This document shows positions 16,721-26,482 of a DNA stretch of 64,000 nt, in pieces. Each line of letters begins with the position of its first letter. Within the stretch, counting starts at the first letter, position 1. The notes beneath the pieces are model-generated. The model saw only the letters and a program-made list of their open reading frames with translations, did not search any database and was not told the DNA's origin. A program made the translations under genes and the position numbers. This DNA comes from JAFDVJ01 sp964487505 (lineage in GTDB: Bacteria > Acidobacteriota > Blastocatellia > Pyrinomonadales > Pyrinomonadaceae): the NCBI GenBank assembly GCA_964487505.1, contig CAZARD010000009.1, positions 4,603 through 68,602 on the forward strand, in the 5' to 3' direction.

Positions 16721-17677
16721 ATGAAGTACAGGATCTATTCAGCGATCATCGCCGCGCTGCTGTTCGCGATCGCCGCGCCGGCACAGAACAAACCGACCAT
16801 CCGCACGCCGCAAGCCGGGGGCAACGGCCGCGAGATGTCGATCATCGTGACCGCCGTCCCGCACGGCGACAAGCAAAGGGACATCGCCGCCCGTCTCAAA
16901 CCGTCGGATTTCGCGGTCTTCGAAAACAAGATCAAACAACGGATCGTTTCGGTCAAGCCCGCGAGCGACGCGTCGTTGTCCATCGCGATCGCGATCCAGG
17001 ACAATCTCAACTGGCGCGTCAACAACGAGATCAAAGGGCTCAAGGATTTCATCGTCAAACTGCCCGAAGGAACGCGCGTGATGACCGCCTATCTCGGACT
17101 CGGCGGCGCGATCGTAACGCAGGAACTCACGACCGACCGGAAGCAGGCGGCCGACTCGCTGCGGATCATCCGCGGCGGTTCGCTCCCACCTTCGTTCAGT
17201 CCGTTCGAGGGCGTCACGACCGTGGCCAAGCGTTTCGACAACGCTCCCGGCAGGCGGGTGATGATCGTCATCTCTGACGGCTTCGATTTCTCGCGCGGTT
17301 TCGCTGGCGCGAGCCCGTTCTTCTCGATCGAACTCGACCGGGCCATTAAAGAATGCCAACGACGCGGGATCGCGGCCTACACGATCTATGCCCCGGGCGA
17401 GGACCGTCGGCGAATGGGACGCTTCGAGTTCAATTACGGACAAGGGAGTTTGATCAGGCTCGCCGACGAGACCGGCGGGGAAAGTTATTTCACATCGTTC
17501 GATTTCGCCAACTTCGCGCCGTATCTCGAGGAATTCGGCGAGACCGCTGCCCGGCAATGGCTCATCACCTACAAGAGCACAACGGCCGGCAACGGCTTCC
17601 GAACGATCGAGGTCACGACCGATTTCGATATCCATCTGCATCATTTGGCGGGTTACTATCCCCCAAGGACGAAGTAA
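16721..17677 (+). CDS. Secreted VWFA-related protein
   Basis: 318 residues with a signal peptide (IIAALLFAIAAPAQ) and a GGAGG-type ribosome binding site. It matches the Acidobacteriota 'VWFA-related' family: an N-terminal segment (KPSDFAVFENKIKQRIVSVK) preceding an integrin-like domain with RRVMIVISDGFDFSRG and GIAAYTIYAP. The metal-site DxSxS loop is degenerate (AIQDNLNW), so metal binding is doubtful. Role unknown, likely envelope-associated. It is the first of eight close plus-strand genes (gap to the next 18 bp). Confidence 0.85.
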   Translation: MKYRIYSAIIAALLFAIAAPAQNKPTIRTPQAGGNGREMSIIVTAVPHGDKQRDIAARLKPSDFAVFENKIKQRIVSVKPASDASLSIAIAIQDNLNWRVNNEIKGLKDFIVKLPEGTRVMTAYLGLGGAIVTQELTTDRKQAADSLRIIRGGSLPPSFSPFEGVTTVAKRFDNAPGRRVMIVISDGFDFSRGFAGASPFFSIELDRAIKECQRRGIAAYTIYAPGEDRRRMGRFEFNYGQGSLIRLADETGGESYFTSFDFANFAPYLEEFGETAARQWLITYKSTTAGNGFRTIEVTTDFDIHLHHLAGYYPPRTK

Positions 17678-17695
17678 CCGCGCCGACCGAATCGT

Positions 17696-18817
17696 ATGAG
17701 ACGCATCAATCGTCGAAAGTTCATCATCAGGCTTGCCGAGGCGGCGCCGTTCGCCGCGCTCGGATTGTTTTTGCTGAGCGACAAGCGCAACGTCGCGCGC
17801 AGCGACGTGAACACGACCGAAGGCGGCGAGACGATCCTTCGTCCCGACGAACGCGAGATCCTGTATCTCGCGTCGCTCGCGCCGAGCGGCCACAATACGC
17901 AGCCGTGGCGCGTCGACTATCTCGGGCCGTTCCATTGGATCATCGGCAACGAGCCCTCGCGCTGGCTTCCGGCGGTCGATCCGGCCCAGCGCGAAACGGT
18001 GCTGTCGATCGGCGCCTTCGCGCAGAATCTCGATCGCGCCGCCGCACATTTCGGTTATTCGACCGAATGGTCACTGATCGGCGCGGGCAATCAGGACGAT
18101 CGGCTGCTCGAGGTCCGTCTCACGCGTGCGGAAACGGCCGGGTTCGATATCGAGCGCATACGAACCCGGCGAACGCTCCGCGGCGCATTCCGGACGGATC
18201 CGATCGCCCCCGACGACCTCGCTTTCATCTTTGGCGACGACCGTTCGGGACTCCATTATTTCGCGCCCGAAACAGACGGGTCGCGCTGGATCGCGGAGAA
18301 CACTCTGGCGGCGAACCGGACACAGGCGTACCGCGATCAGGCACAGCGCGAACTGAGCGAGTGGGTCCGGTTCTCGAGCCGAGAAGCGGCGCGCTACCGC
18401 GACGGCCTGACGACGGCGAGCATGGAGATCGACGGCTTTGCCGGCTGGTTCGTTCGAAACCTTTACATCCGGGAGAACGTGTTGAGCCGCGATTTCCGCG
18501 AGCGCGGGATCGCAAAAGTGGCGGCACAGGTCGCATCGCACGGCGGATGGATCGTGATCACGTCGCCCGATTCATCGACGGCGTCGCTGATCGACGCCGG
18601 ACGGCGAATGGAAAACCTGTTCCTGAAGGTCCGTGAGCGCAACGTCGCGTTCCATCCGATGACGCAGGTCCTTGAGGAAGAGTCGACGCGCATCGCCGTC
18701 AACGAAGCGCTCGGCATCGCGGAGCCTATCCAGTTCATCATCCGCACCGGCTATGCGAACGGCTATCCGGCGCCGGTGTCGATGCGCCGTCCCGCCGAAT
18801 GGTTCGTCCGCGGTTAG
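17696..18817 (+). CDS. Acg-type nitroreductase-fold flavoprotein
   Basis: 373 residues. A Tat-like N-terminus (RRINRRKFI) precedes a hydrophobic stretch, suggesting export or membrane attachment. The nitroreductase fold appears twice: the first half has SLAPSGHNTQPWRV (flavin-binding strand and helix), the second AEPIQFIIRTGYANGYPAP. The doubled, degenerate fold matches Acg-family FMN-binding proteins (mycobacterial dormancy nitroreductase homologues), some of which only sequester FMN. Enzymatic activity is uncertain. It follows the VWFA gene by 18 bp and precedes the small membrane protein by 13 bp. Confidence 0.85.
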   Translation: MRRINRRKFIIRLAEAAPFAALGLFLLSDKRNVARSDVNTTEGGETILRPDEREILYLASLAPSGHNTQPWRVDYLGPFHWIIGNEPSRWLPAVDPAQRETVLSIGAFAQNLDRAAAHFGYSTEWSLIGAGNQDDRLLEVRLTRAETAGFDIERIRTRRTLRGAFRTDPIAPDDLAFIFGDDRSGLHYFAPETDGSRWIAENTLAANRTQAYRDQAQRELSEWVRFSSREAARYRDGLTTASMEIDGFAGWFVRNLYIRENVLSRDFRERGIAKVAAQVASHGGWIVITSPDSSTASLIDAGRRMENLFLKVRERNVAFHPMTQVLEEESTRIAVNEALGIAEPIQFIIRTGYANGYPAPVSMRRPAEWFVRG

Positions 18818-18830
18818 GGTCGGAGGCACT

Positions 18831-19253
18831 ATGCTCAAATTCCTATTTGTATTTCTGGTCGCCGTTCACGGATCGATCCATCTGTTGGGATTCGCCAAGG
18901 CATTCGGGCTGGCCGAAATGAGCCAGCTGACGCAACCGATCTCGCGGGCGCAGGGATCGCTCTGGCTTCTTGCGGCCGCCCTTTTTCTCGCCGTCATCCC
19001 CGTGTTCCTGCTCGATCAGGAATGGTGGTGGGCCGTCGCGCTCGCGGCGGTGATCGTCTCGCAGGCGGTGATCTTTTTTGATTGGCAGGACGCGAAGTTC
19101 GGCACGGTCGCGAACGCGATCGTCGCCGTCGCGTTGTTTGCGGTTTTCGGCTGGAACCGGCCGGCCGAACTTGACGCCGTACCGAAGTACGACATTGCGC
19201 GGCATTCGGCGGCATCTGCGGGCGAAACCCGCGTCGAGAGGAGTGAATTATGA
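18831..19253 (+). CDS. Small integral membrane protein, unknown
   Basis: 140 residues with four predicted transmembrane helices (residues 2-22, 43-60, 66-84 and 95-112). The start at ATG 18831 has a GGAGG site 8 bp upstream; the open frame upstream is antisense-like and ignored. The first helix carries HGSIHLLGFAKAF, a motif common to DoxX-like and similar small membrane proteins. It overlaps the next gene by 4 bp (ATGA), indicating coupling. Function unknown. Confidence 0.8.
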   Translation: MLKFLFVFLVAVHGSIHLLGFAKAFGLAEMSQLTQPISRAQGSLWLLAAALFLAVIPVFLLDQEWWWAVALAAVIVSQAVIFFDWQDAKFGTVANAIVAVALFAVFGWNRPAELDAVPKYDIARHSAASAGETRVERSEL

Positions 19254-19573
19254 AGAACGCAACAAAACAACAGTTCGCCTGGACCAAATTCCTGCGTTTT
19301 TACGGCGAACAGAATCAGGGCCGGCTGACGCGCCTCGGGATCTTCGAGCACGGCAACGATTTCTGGATCGAGGACGGCCTGCCTCTGACGGGGATCGACT
19401 TCGATGCCGATCCCAACCGTCTGACGATCCAGATAATGCTCGGCGACCGTATGACGCACACCATCCCCGATGCGCGGACCGTGAGGATAACGTTCAGCGC
19501 GACCGAGGTCAACGACGGCCTCGACATAACCGATGCCGACGGCAAGACGACCGTGCTCAGGTTCGAGAACTGA
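19250..19573 (+). CDS. Small cytoplasmic protein, DUF5335-like
   Basis: 107 residues. FAWTKFLRFYGEQNQGRLTR at the start and IMLGDRMTHTIPDARTVRI near the end resemble DUF5335-type proteins. Family function is unknown. Translationally coupled to the preceding membrane protein (overlapping ATGA) with a ribosome binding site (GAGAGGAG) inside that gene. Confidence 0.75.
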   Translation: MKNATKQQFAWTKFLRFYGEQNQGRLTRLGIFEHGNDFWIEDGLPLTGIDFDADPNRLTIQIMLGDRMTHTIPDARTVRITFSATEVNDGLDITDADGKTTVLRFEN

Positions 19574-19592
19574 CCGCGTCGCGGAGGACTAT

Positions 19593-20021
19593 ATGTACAG
19601 ATTCATTGCGATCATCGCGTTGATAATAATGTTCGCGGCCGGTGCCGCGGCACAGAAAACGGGTTCCCTGTTAACCGAGAAGAGCCTCTTTTGGTCGAAC
19701 GCCGACCCGGCGGTGGAGGTGCTGATTATCGATCGCTGGACAAACTTCAACCTTCTGGTGATAAGCGAGAAGGAGATCGTCCTGACCTACCGGACGTCGG
19801 TCAACTCGTCGCGCGACATCATCGAGAAGATCGAACCGGTCCGCGTCGAGGGATGCCGCAAGTACTTTCTAGTCAAGCACAATTTCTCGCGGACGACGAT
19901 CTGGATGGCGCTCGATATCGATGTTGACGGCAAGCCAGTTCCGGCCCTGACCCGAACTTTTTACGATGGCCTCCTCGAGATCGTCCCGAACGAGCAGTTC
20001 CGCAAGGACCTGCCGAAATAG
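19593..20021 (+). CDS. Secreted protein of unknown function
   Basis: 142 residues. ATG 19593 is chosen for its GCGGAGG site and because it opens a clean signal peptide (FIAIIALIIMFAAGAAAQ). The mature part is about 120 residues, mixed alpha/beta, with a single cysteine. No family recognised. 19 bp after the DUF5335-like gene and 15 bp before the ABC ATPase. Confidence 0.75.
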   Translation: MYRFIAIIALIIMFAAGAAAQKTGSLLTEKSLFWSNADPAVEVLIIDRWTNFNLLVISEKEIVLTYRTSVNSSRDIIEKIEPVRVEGCRKYFLVKHNFSRTTIWMALDIDVDGKPVPALTRTFYDGLLEIVPNEQFRKDLPK

Positions 20022-20036
20022 ATCGAGGTATGGGCA

Positions 20037-20777
20037 ATGGCCGCACCGCAGCCGAGTGCACCCACACAAGAGCGAGAAGCCGTTTTTCGAATCCGCGGAG
20101 TATCCAAGGTGTACCGGATGGGCGAGGTCGAGGTCAACGCGCTGCGGGGCGTTGACCTCGAGATCTTCCGGGGCGAACTGATCGTCATCCTCGGTCCGTC
20201 CGGCGGCGGCAAATCGACCCTGCTCAACATCCTCGGAGGCCTTGACGCGCCGACGAACGGCAAAGTCGATTATCTCGACCACGACCTTACGGAAAATGAC
20301 GACGCCGCGCTGACCGCGTTCCGGCGCGACCACGTCGGATTCGTCTTCCAGTTCTACAACCTGATCCCGAGCCTTACGGCGCGCGAGAACGTCGAACTCG
20401 TGACCGAGATCGCGACGGCCCCAATGTCGCCCGACGAAGCGTTGCGTCTCGTCGGGCTCGAAGAGCGCGTCGATCATTTTCCGGCCCAGCTTTCCGGCGG
20501 CGAACAGCAGCGCGTCGCGATCGCGCGCGCGCTCGCGGTGCAGCCCGAGTTCATTTTGTGCGACGAGCCGACCGGCGCGCGGGAGTTCAAGAGCGGCCAA
20601 CTCGTGCTCGAGGTCATCGAGAAGATCAACCGCGAGCTCGGAACGACGACCGCCATCATCACGCACAACGCGGCGATCGGCCGCATGGCCGACCGGGTGA
20701 TCCATATGCGCAGCGGCGAGATCGTCGAGATCGAACGAAACACGTCGCGGGCCCGGCCCGAGGAGCTTGTATGGTAA
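20037..20777 (+). CDS. ABC transporter ATP-binding protein (MacB/LolD type)
   Basis: 246 residues with Walker A GPSGGGKST (about 62-70), signature LSGGEQQRVAIARAL (about 149-163), Walker B ILCDEP, and switch histidine in IITHNAA. FVFQFYNLIPSLTARENVEL is typical of the MacB/LolD/FtsE class. The D-loop, normally TGALDxxTG, reads TGAREFKSG: the aspartate is a glutamate and the preceding Leu an Arg. Together with the next two genes it forms a tripartite exporter. Confidence 0.93.
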   Translation: MAAPQPSAPTQEREAVFRIRGVSKVYRMGEVEVNALRGVDLEIFRGELIVILGPSGGGKSTLLNILGGLDAPTNGKVDYLDHDLTENDDAALTAFRRDHVGFVFQFYNLIPSLTARENVELVTEIATAPMSPDEALRLVGLEERVDHFPAQLSGGEQQRVAIARALAVQPEFILCDEPTGAREFKSGQLVLEVIEKINRELGTTTAIITHNAAIGRMADRVIHMRSGEIVEIERNTSRARPEELVW

Positions 20778-20811
20778 TGGCGCGCGCGATCGGCACTTCG
20801 GAGGTTCCGCC

Positions 20812-23178
20812 TTGAGACCGCTGAACCGCAAACTCGTCCGGGATCTCTGGCGCCTCCGCGGCCAGGTGGTCGCGGTGATCGCCGTCGTCGCCTGCGGCGT
20901 CGCGGTCTTCGTCGCGATGCGGGGAAACCACAATTCGCTGATCGAATCTCAGAATCTGACCTACGACCGGTATCGGTTCGCGCATATCTTCGTTCAGGTG
21001 AAACGGGCGCCGGCGCACGCCGCGGAACGGATCGCGGCGCTCGACGGCGTCGCCGCGGTCGAAACGAGGATCGTCCGCGACGTCACGCTCGACATCGCCG
21101 GGCTCGACGAGCCCGCGACCGGCCGGCTGGTATCGATCCCGGCGACCGATTCCGACACTCTGAACGACGTCTTCATCAAACGCGGCCGGTACATCGAGAA
21201 GGATCGGCTGGACGAGGTGATCGCGAGCGACGCGTTTGCCGAATCGAACGGCCTCGAGCCAGGCGACGGGATCTCGGCGGTCATCAACGGAAGGCTCCAG
21301 AAACTGCGGATCGCGGGCATCGCGCTGTCGCCGGAATACGTCTACGCGATCCGCGGCAGCGAGATATTTCCGGACAGCAAGCGGTTCGGCGTGCTTTGGA
21401 TGAACCGCGACGCGCTTGAGCACATCTTCGATATGGACGGCGCCTTCAACGACCTCAGCCTGAGACTCGCCCCGGGCGCCGACGAGGCCGACGTCATCGC
21501 GCGGGTCGACGAGGTCCTCGACGCCTACGGCGGCCAGGGCGCGTACGGACGATCGAGCCAGCCGTCGAACGAGTACCTGACCAACGAGATCGCGGAACTC
21601 AATAGTTCGGGGATCTTCATTCCGACGATCTTCCTCGGCGTCACCGCGTTTCTGCTGAACCTGGTGCTGACGCGTTTCGTCGCCATCGAGCGTGAGCAGA
21701 TCGCCGTCCTCAAGGCCTTCGGGTACCGGAACGGCGCGATCGGTTGGCATTATCTGAAGTTCGCATTTCTGACGATCCTCGTCGGATGCGTGATCGGCGT
21801 CGCGGGCGGCGTCTGGATCGGATCGGCGATCACCGAACTGTACGCGGAGTTCTTCCGATTTCCGGTGGCGCGCTTCGAAATGACGCTCGGCATCGTCGTC
21901 TCATCGATCGCGGTCAGTTTCGCCTCGGGACTGCTCGGCGCGCTGAGCGCCGTTCGCCGCGCCGTGGGCCTCGCGCCGGCCGAGGCGATGCGTCCCGAGC
22001 CCCCGGTGCGCTTTCGCGCCGGATTTATCGAACGCTTCGGGATGAAGCGGCTCCTGTCCCCCGAAACGAGGATCATCGTGCGGAACATCTCGCGACGGCC
22101 CATCAAGGCGGCGCTCACCGTTTTCGGTATCTCGCTTTCGGTGATGATGCTCGTCGTGAGCTTCTTTATGTACTTCGACGCGCTGTCCGATATAATTTTC
22201 GTCCAGTTCCGGCTGGTTCAGCGCGAGGACGTTTCGGTTTATTTCAACGAGCCGCAGCCCGCAACGGCCCGTTACGATCTCGAGGCGCTCGACGGGGTTC
22301 TCCGTGTCGAGCCGTTCCGCTTCGTTCCGGCGCGGGTCAGGAACGGGAATTATTCACGGCGGATGGCCGTCGTCGGCCTTGAAAGATCGGGAGATCTTCG
22401 GCGGTTGGTCGGGCGCGGACGCGAAAACGTGGAAATTCCGGACGAAGGCGTCGTGATGACGACGAAACTCGCCGAGATACTCCACGTCGCCCCGGGCGAG
22501 AGCGTGACGCTCGAGATACTCGAGGGTGAACGGCCGACGAAAAAGGTCGCCGTCGCCGGGCTGATCGATGAACTGATCGGGCTTTCGGTATACATCGAGA
22601 AATCCGAGCTCAACTCGCTGCTCAACGAACAGGGAGCGATGTCGGGGGCCTATCTTGCGGTCGATCCGTTCAAACGGACCGCGCTGTACCTGAAGCTCAA
22701 AAAGACCCCGAACGTCGCCGCCGTCGGGATACCGCAAAGCGCGCTGGAGAACTTCAACGCGACGATCTCGAGGACGATGTACACCTCGATGTCGTTCATC
22801 ATAGGCTTCGCTTGCGTGATCGCTGTCGGGATCATCTACAACGGCGCGCGGATCGCGCTCTCCGAACGCAGCCGCGAACTCGCCTCGCTCCGCGTGCTTG
22901 GATTCACGCGCGCCGAGATCGGCCGGATGCTGCTTGGCGAGCAGGCGATCCTGACGGCGGTCGCGATCCCTTTCGGTTGGGTCTTCGGATTCGGGCTCTG
23001 CGCATTGATCGTCAGCGCGGTCGATGCCGAACTCATCCGCCTCCCGCTTTCCGTTTCCACGAAAACCTATGTTTTCGCGATGCTTACGACCGCGACGGCG
23101 GCCGTCCTCTCGGCGCTGCTCGTGGCCTTGCGTCTGTGGCGACTCGACCTGATCGAGGCGCTTAAGGCGCGGGAGTGA
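20812..23178 (+). CDS. ABC transporter permease with two FtsX domains
   Basis: 788 residues. The start is TTG 20812 (MRPLNRKLVRDLWRLRGQVV) with GGAGG 8 bp upstream; a longer frame would overlap the ATPase gene. One N-terminal helix (VVAVIAVVACGVAVFVA), a MacB-like periplasmic region, an FtsX domain of three helices (about 270-400), then a second unit: helix, periplasmic region (about 470-640) and a second FtsX domain at the C-terminus. This DevC/MacB-like duplicated layout fits export of a lipid or peptide across the envelope with the adjacent HlyD adaptor. Substrate unknown. Confidence 0.92.
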   Translation: MRPLNRKLVRDLWRLRGQVVAVIAVVACGVAVFVAMRGNHNSLIESQNLTYDRYRFAHIFVQVKRAPAHAAERIAALDGVAAVETRIVRDVTLDIAGLDEPATGRLVSIPATDSDTLNDVFIKRGRYIEKDRLDEVIASDAFAESNGLEPGDGISAVINGRLQKLRIAGIALSPEYVYAIRGSEIFPDSKRFGVLWMNRDALEHIFDMDGAFNDLSLRLAPGADEADVIARVDEVLDAYGGQGAYGRSSQPSNEYLTNEIAELNSSGIFIPTIFLGVTAFLLNLVLTRFVAIEREQIAVLKAFGYRNGAIGWHYLKFAFLTILVGCVIGVAGGVWIGSAITELYAEFFRFPVARFEMTLGIVVSSIAVSFASGLLGALSAVRRAVGLAPAEAMRPEPPVRFRAGFIERFGMKRLLSPETRIIVRNISRRPIKAALTVFGISLSVMMLVVSFFMYFDALSDIIFVQFRLVQREDVSVYFNEPQPATARYDLEALDGVLRVEPFRFVPARVRNGNYSRRMAVVGLERSGDLRRLVGRGRENVEIPDEGVVMTTKLAEILHVAPGESVTLEILEGERPTKKVAVAGLIDELIGLSVYIEKSELNSLLNEQGAMSGAYLAVDPFKRTALYLKLKKTPNVAAVGIPQSALENFNATISRTMYTSMSFIIGFACVIAVGIIYNGARIALSERSRELASLRVLGFTRAEIGRMLLGEQAILTAVAIPFGWVFGFGLCALIVSAVDAELIRLPLSVSTKTYVFAMLTTATAAVLSALLVALRLWRLDLIEALKARE

Positions 23179-23182
23179 CGTT

Positions 23183-24802
23183 ATGGTCAAGCAACGGAAC
23201 ATCATCTACATCGTTTTGGCAGTAGCCGCTCTCGGCGTGATCGCATACGTTATCGCGCGCCCCGAAAGGATCCAGGTCGAGACCGCCCGGGCATCGGTCG
23301 GGCCGCTGAAGGTGACCGTCGACGGCCAGGGCATGACGCGCGTCCAGGAGCGTTTCGTCGTCGCGGCGCCGGTCAACGGCCGGCTGCGGCGGATCACGCT
23401 CAAGCGCGGCGACGAGGTCCGGGCCGGCGACGCCATCGCCGGGATCGAAGCGCTTCCGCTCGCGCCGCTCGACGTCCGGCAATCGACCGAGGCAAATTCG
23501 CGGATCCGAATCGCGGAGGCCGCAAGATCGGAGGCCGACGCCAATCTGGGCCGTGTCGTCGCGGAACTTGAGCAGGCGCGGCGCGACACCGTCCGGTCCC
23601 AGAACCTGATGACGTACGGCCAGGTCTCGCGCGAGGATTACGAGCGCAAGGTGAACGCCGAGAAGACACTTAGAACGGATATCGCGGCGGCGGAAACTCG
23701 CGAAAGGGCGGCCGGGCAGAGAATCACGCAGGCCATCGCCACAAAGAAAGAGGCCGAGGCCAACATCGATCGGCTGAATGCCAACCTCGCCCAAGCGAAG
23801 CGCGATTCAAAACGCGCGGCCGAACTGATCGAGGCCGGAGTCATCGCTCGCGAAGAATTCGAACAGAAGAAACTTGCCGAGGACACGGTCCGGAAAGAGC
23901 TCGAGGCGGCGCGCTATCGTCTCGAAGCCGCCGATGCCGACATCGAGCTCGCGCGCGAGACCCGGGCCGAGGCGCAATCGAACGTCGAGCATTTGAAGGC
24001 GGATCTCGCGCAAGCCCGCCGAGAGACCGAGCGCGCGAAGAACGTTTTGACGTACGGAAAGTCGTCGACGGAGGATCTTGAACAACGCCTGATGGCCGAA
24101 AAAGCGCTCGAAAAGCAAGTCGAAGCGGCGCAATTCCGTTTGCGCGCCGTAGCCGACGAGGTCGAGCGCGCGAAGTCGGCGCTTTTGGGCGATGAAAGCG
24201 GCAGCGGCGACGTGACTCCGGTCGTGTCGCCCATCGACGGCAAGGTGCTGAGGATCGTCGAAGAGAGCGAACGGGTCGTGACCGCCGGCGCGCCGCTTGT
24301 CGAACTGAGCAACCCGGCAAACCTCGAGGTCGTTGTCGACGTACTTTCGACCGACGCGGTGAAGGTCAAGCCCGGCGACCGTGTACTGATCGGCGGCTGG
24401 GGCGAAAAACTCGAGGTCGAGGGCCGTGTGCGGCTTATCGAACCGGCCGCGTTCACCAAGATCTCGTCGCTCGGGATCGAGGAGCAGCGCGTCAATCTGG
24501 TGGTCGATTTTCTCGAGCGGCCCGGAAATCTCGGCGACGGATTCCGCGTCGAAACGAAGGTCGTCGTCTGGTCGGCGGAATCGGTGCTGAAGATACCGTC
24601 GAGCGCGCTCTTCAGAAGCGGCGAGGACTGGGCCGTGTATGCGGCGGTCGGCGGGCGCGCCCGTTTGCGTCCAGTCACGGCCGGCAACCGGAACCCGGAC
24701 GAGACGGAGATCGTGAGCGGGCTGCAGGAATCGGACGAAGTGGTGCTTCATCCGTCGAACGATCTCGTCGATGGAGCCTATCTGTCGCCTACTTCGCGTT
24801 AG
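23183..24802 (+). CDS. HlyD-family periplasmic adaptor of the ABC exporter
   Basis: 539 residues, longer than usual. One N-terminal membrane helix (IIYIVLAVAALGVIAYVIA), a barrel-sandwich half-motif (RFVVAAPVNGRLRRITLKRG), then about 240 residues of heptad-patterned helical hairpin (about 95-335), much longer than typical MacA (about 100), then the second lipoyl half (VVSPIDGKVLRIVEESERVV) and beta-barrel. The long hairpin could span a large part of the periplasm. It begins 4 bp after the permease stop. Confidence 0.92.
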   Translation: MVKQRNIIYIVLAVAALGVIAYVIARPERIQVETARASVGPLKVTVDGQGMTRVQERFVVAAPVNGRLRRITLKRGDEVRAGDAIAGIEALPLAPLDVRQSTEANSRIRIAEAARSEADANLGRVVAELEQARRDTVRSQNLMTYGQVSREDYERKVNAEKTLRTDIAAAETRERAAGQRITQAIATKKEAEANIDRLNANLAQAKRDSKRAAELIEAGVIAREEFEQKKLAEDTVRKELEAARYRLEAADADIELARETRAEAQSNVEHLKADLAQARRETERAKNVLTYGKSSTEDLEQRLMAEKALEKQVEAAQFRLRAVADEVERAKSALLGDESGSGDVTPVVSPIDGKVLRIVEESERVVTAGAPLVELSNPANLEVVVDVLSTDAVKVKPGDRVLIGGWGEKLEVEGRVRLIEPAAFTKISSLGIEEQRVNLVVDFLERPGNLGDGFRVETKVVVWSAESVLKIPSSALFRSGEDWAVYAAVGGRARLRPVTAGNRNPDETEIVSGLQESDEVVLHPSNDLVDGAYLSPTSR

Positions 24803-25030
24803 TGACGTGCGAGCGGCGAAACGGGCGCCCGGCGGTTCGAACCAAATCACTGCCCAGGCCCTGACGCTCGTCTTCGCGGCGAATCGAGAACTTACAGGTA
24901 TCGCGTTGCCCGATCTGGCGGGGCTCGGATTTCTGTCGGTCTTCACGAATTCCCCGAATAGAAAGATACTCTTTGATCGACGGCATCGGACATCGCTGAC
25001 AAGACCTGCGTTGAAGGCTATCATCGAGTT

Positions 25031-25489
25031 ATGTTCGTTGTTCGCGCGTTCGCGGTTTGGCTCCTGATAATCACGGCCGAAAGCATTCACGGCGCATTGC
25101 GTCAGGCTTTCGTCGCTCCGGTGATCGGCGATTTCAACTCAAGGAGAATAGCGTTCTTTGTCGGACTCTTGCTGATCTTCGCGCTGGCGTCGGTCACGGT
25201 GCGATGGCTGGCGGCGCCTGATCGCCGCGCGCTTTATCTCGCCGGCCTGCTCTGGATGGTCCTTACGGCGTGCTTTGAGATCGGGCTCGGGCGGTTCGTT
25301 CTGGGTCTCGGCTGGGAAAGGATTCTCGAAGACTACGACGTCCGACGCGGCGGCCTGATGGGGTTCGGGATGGTCTTTCTTCTTTTCGCGCCGACGCTCG
25401 CCGCCGCGGTTCGCAACGTTCGGCCCGCGCGCCGACCCCGCACACCAACCGAGGGACGGAAATCAGAAGAGGCTCGGCTGGACCGGTAA
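25031..25489 (+). CDS. Small integral membrane protein, unknown
   Basis: 152 residues with four predicted membrane helices and an Arg-rich C-terminal tail. A recognisable conserved block is ESIHGALRQAFVAPVIGDFN. Function unknown. Its 3' end overlaps the convergent radical SAM gene by 27 bp. The 228 bp before it show nothing recognisable. Confidence 0.75.
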   Translation: MFVVRAFAVWLLIITAESIHGALRQAFVAPVIGDFNSRRIAFFVGLLLIFALASVTVRWLAAPDRRALYLAGLLWMVLTACFEIGLGRFVLGLGWERILEDYDVRRGGLMGFGMVFLLFAPTLAAAVRNVRPARRPRTPTEGRKSEEARLDR

Positions 25490-26482
25490 GGTTTCCGGCG
25501 CCGGAACTTCGCCTCCCGCCGGGTATTCGGTGTCGCGGCCTGCGAAGCCGAGGCGCTTGAAGTGCAGATCGAAGAGCTTCGTCGCGATCGTCCATTTTTC
25601 CGTTCTGCCCCGATCGCGTTCCTTGTAGGTCTTGTGACGGAGAGTGCCGCCGCGTTCGCGCCGGATCTGGCGCAGGATCTTCGCGGCTTTCGCAGGCGAG
25701 AGTTTTTCGTGCAGGCGTTTGACGAAGTAATCCTCGATCGAGTCGGTATCGAAATGGACCATCGACATAAACGCGCGGCTCGCGCCCGCATCCCGCGCCC
25801 TCTCGAGAATACCCGGGATGTCGTCCTCGTTGTAACCGGGAATGATCGGAGCGACGGCGATGCCGGTCTTGATCCCAGCCTCGGAAAGCCGTTTCATCGC
25901 CGCGAAACGGACCTCGGGCACGGGCGTGTAAAGTTCGAACGGATTCGATTTCCCCTTTGTCAGGAACGGGATCGAGAAGAATACCGTGCATTTGAGTTTC
26001 GAAAGAACGTCGATGTCGCGCGTCACTAGCGGAGATTTCGTGATCACCGCGACCGGAAACCTGAATTCCTCGCAAACCTGCAAACAGCGGCGCGTGAGCT
26101 CGTACGATGCCTCGAGCGGCAGGTACGGATCGGTCGCGAACGAGAAATCGAGATGGTTGATCTTGTCCCGCGTCTTGCGCAGCTCGCGCCGAAGCACGTC
26201 CGGCGCGTTCACCTTGACGACGATCTTGGTCTCGAAATCCGTCCCGGCGCCGTATCCGAGATACTCGTGGTACTGACGGGCGAAGCAGTAGGTGCAGGCG
26301 TGGATGCATCCGCGGTAGCAGTTGACCGTGAACCGATGCCCGAAGTCGGACGAGAAGGCCTTGGTGATGATCTTGCGCGTCGCGGTCTCTTCGAAGATCT
26401 CGAGTTTCGCCGGCGGCGGCTCGCCGATGTACTCCGCCGAGTATTTCAGGTAGGGATTCGGCGGATTGGCGACGTGTTTCAT
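25463..26482 (-). CDS. SPL-family radical SAM protein
   Basis: 339 residues. The radical SAM cluster motif is intact: YRGCIHACTYCFARQYHEYL (CxxxCxxC, about residues 54-61). The order matches spore-photoproduct-lyase-like/Rv2578c-type radical SAM proteins: N-terminal KIITKAFSSDFGHRFTVN, then the cluster, FATDPYLPLEASYELTRRCL and GIAVAPIIPGYNEDDIP. These use SAM-derived radicals; the substrate of this non-spore branch is unknown. Start ATG 26482 (MKHVANPPNPY) is preferred over an upstream ATG (26590) that adds 36 unlike residues. Confidence 0.88.
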   Translation of the reverse strand: MKHVANPPNPYLKYSAEYIGEPPPAKLEIFEETATRKIITKAFSSDFGHRFTVNCYRGCIHACTYCFARQYHEYLGYGAGTDFETKIVVKVNAPDVLRRELRKTRDKINHLDFSFATDPYLPLEASYELTRRCLQVCEEFRFPVAVITKSPLVTRDIDVLSKLKCTVFFSIPFLTKGKSNPFELYTPVPEVRFAAMKRLSEAGIKTGIAVAPIIPGYNEDDIPGILERARDAGASRAFMSMVHFDTDSIEDYFVKRLHEKLSPAKAAKILRQIRRERGGTLRHKTYKERDRGRTEKWTIATKLFDLHFKRLGFAGRDTEYPAGGEVPAPETLPVQPSLF

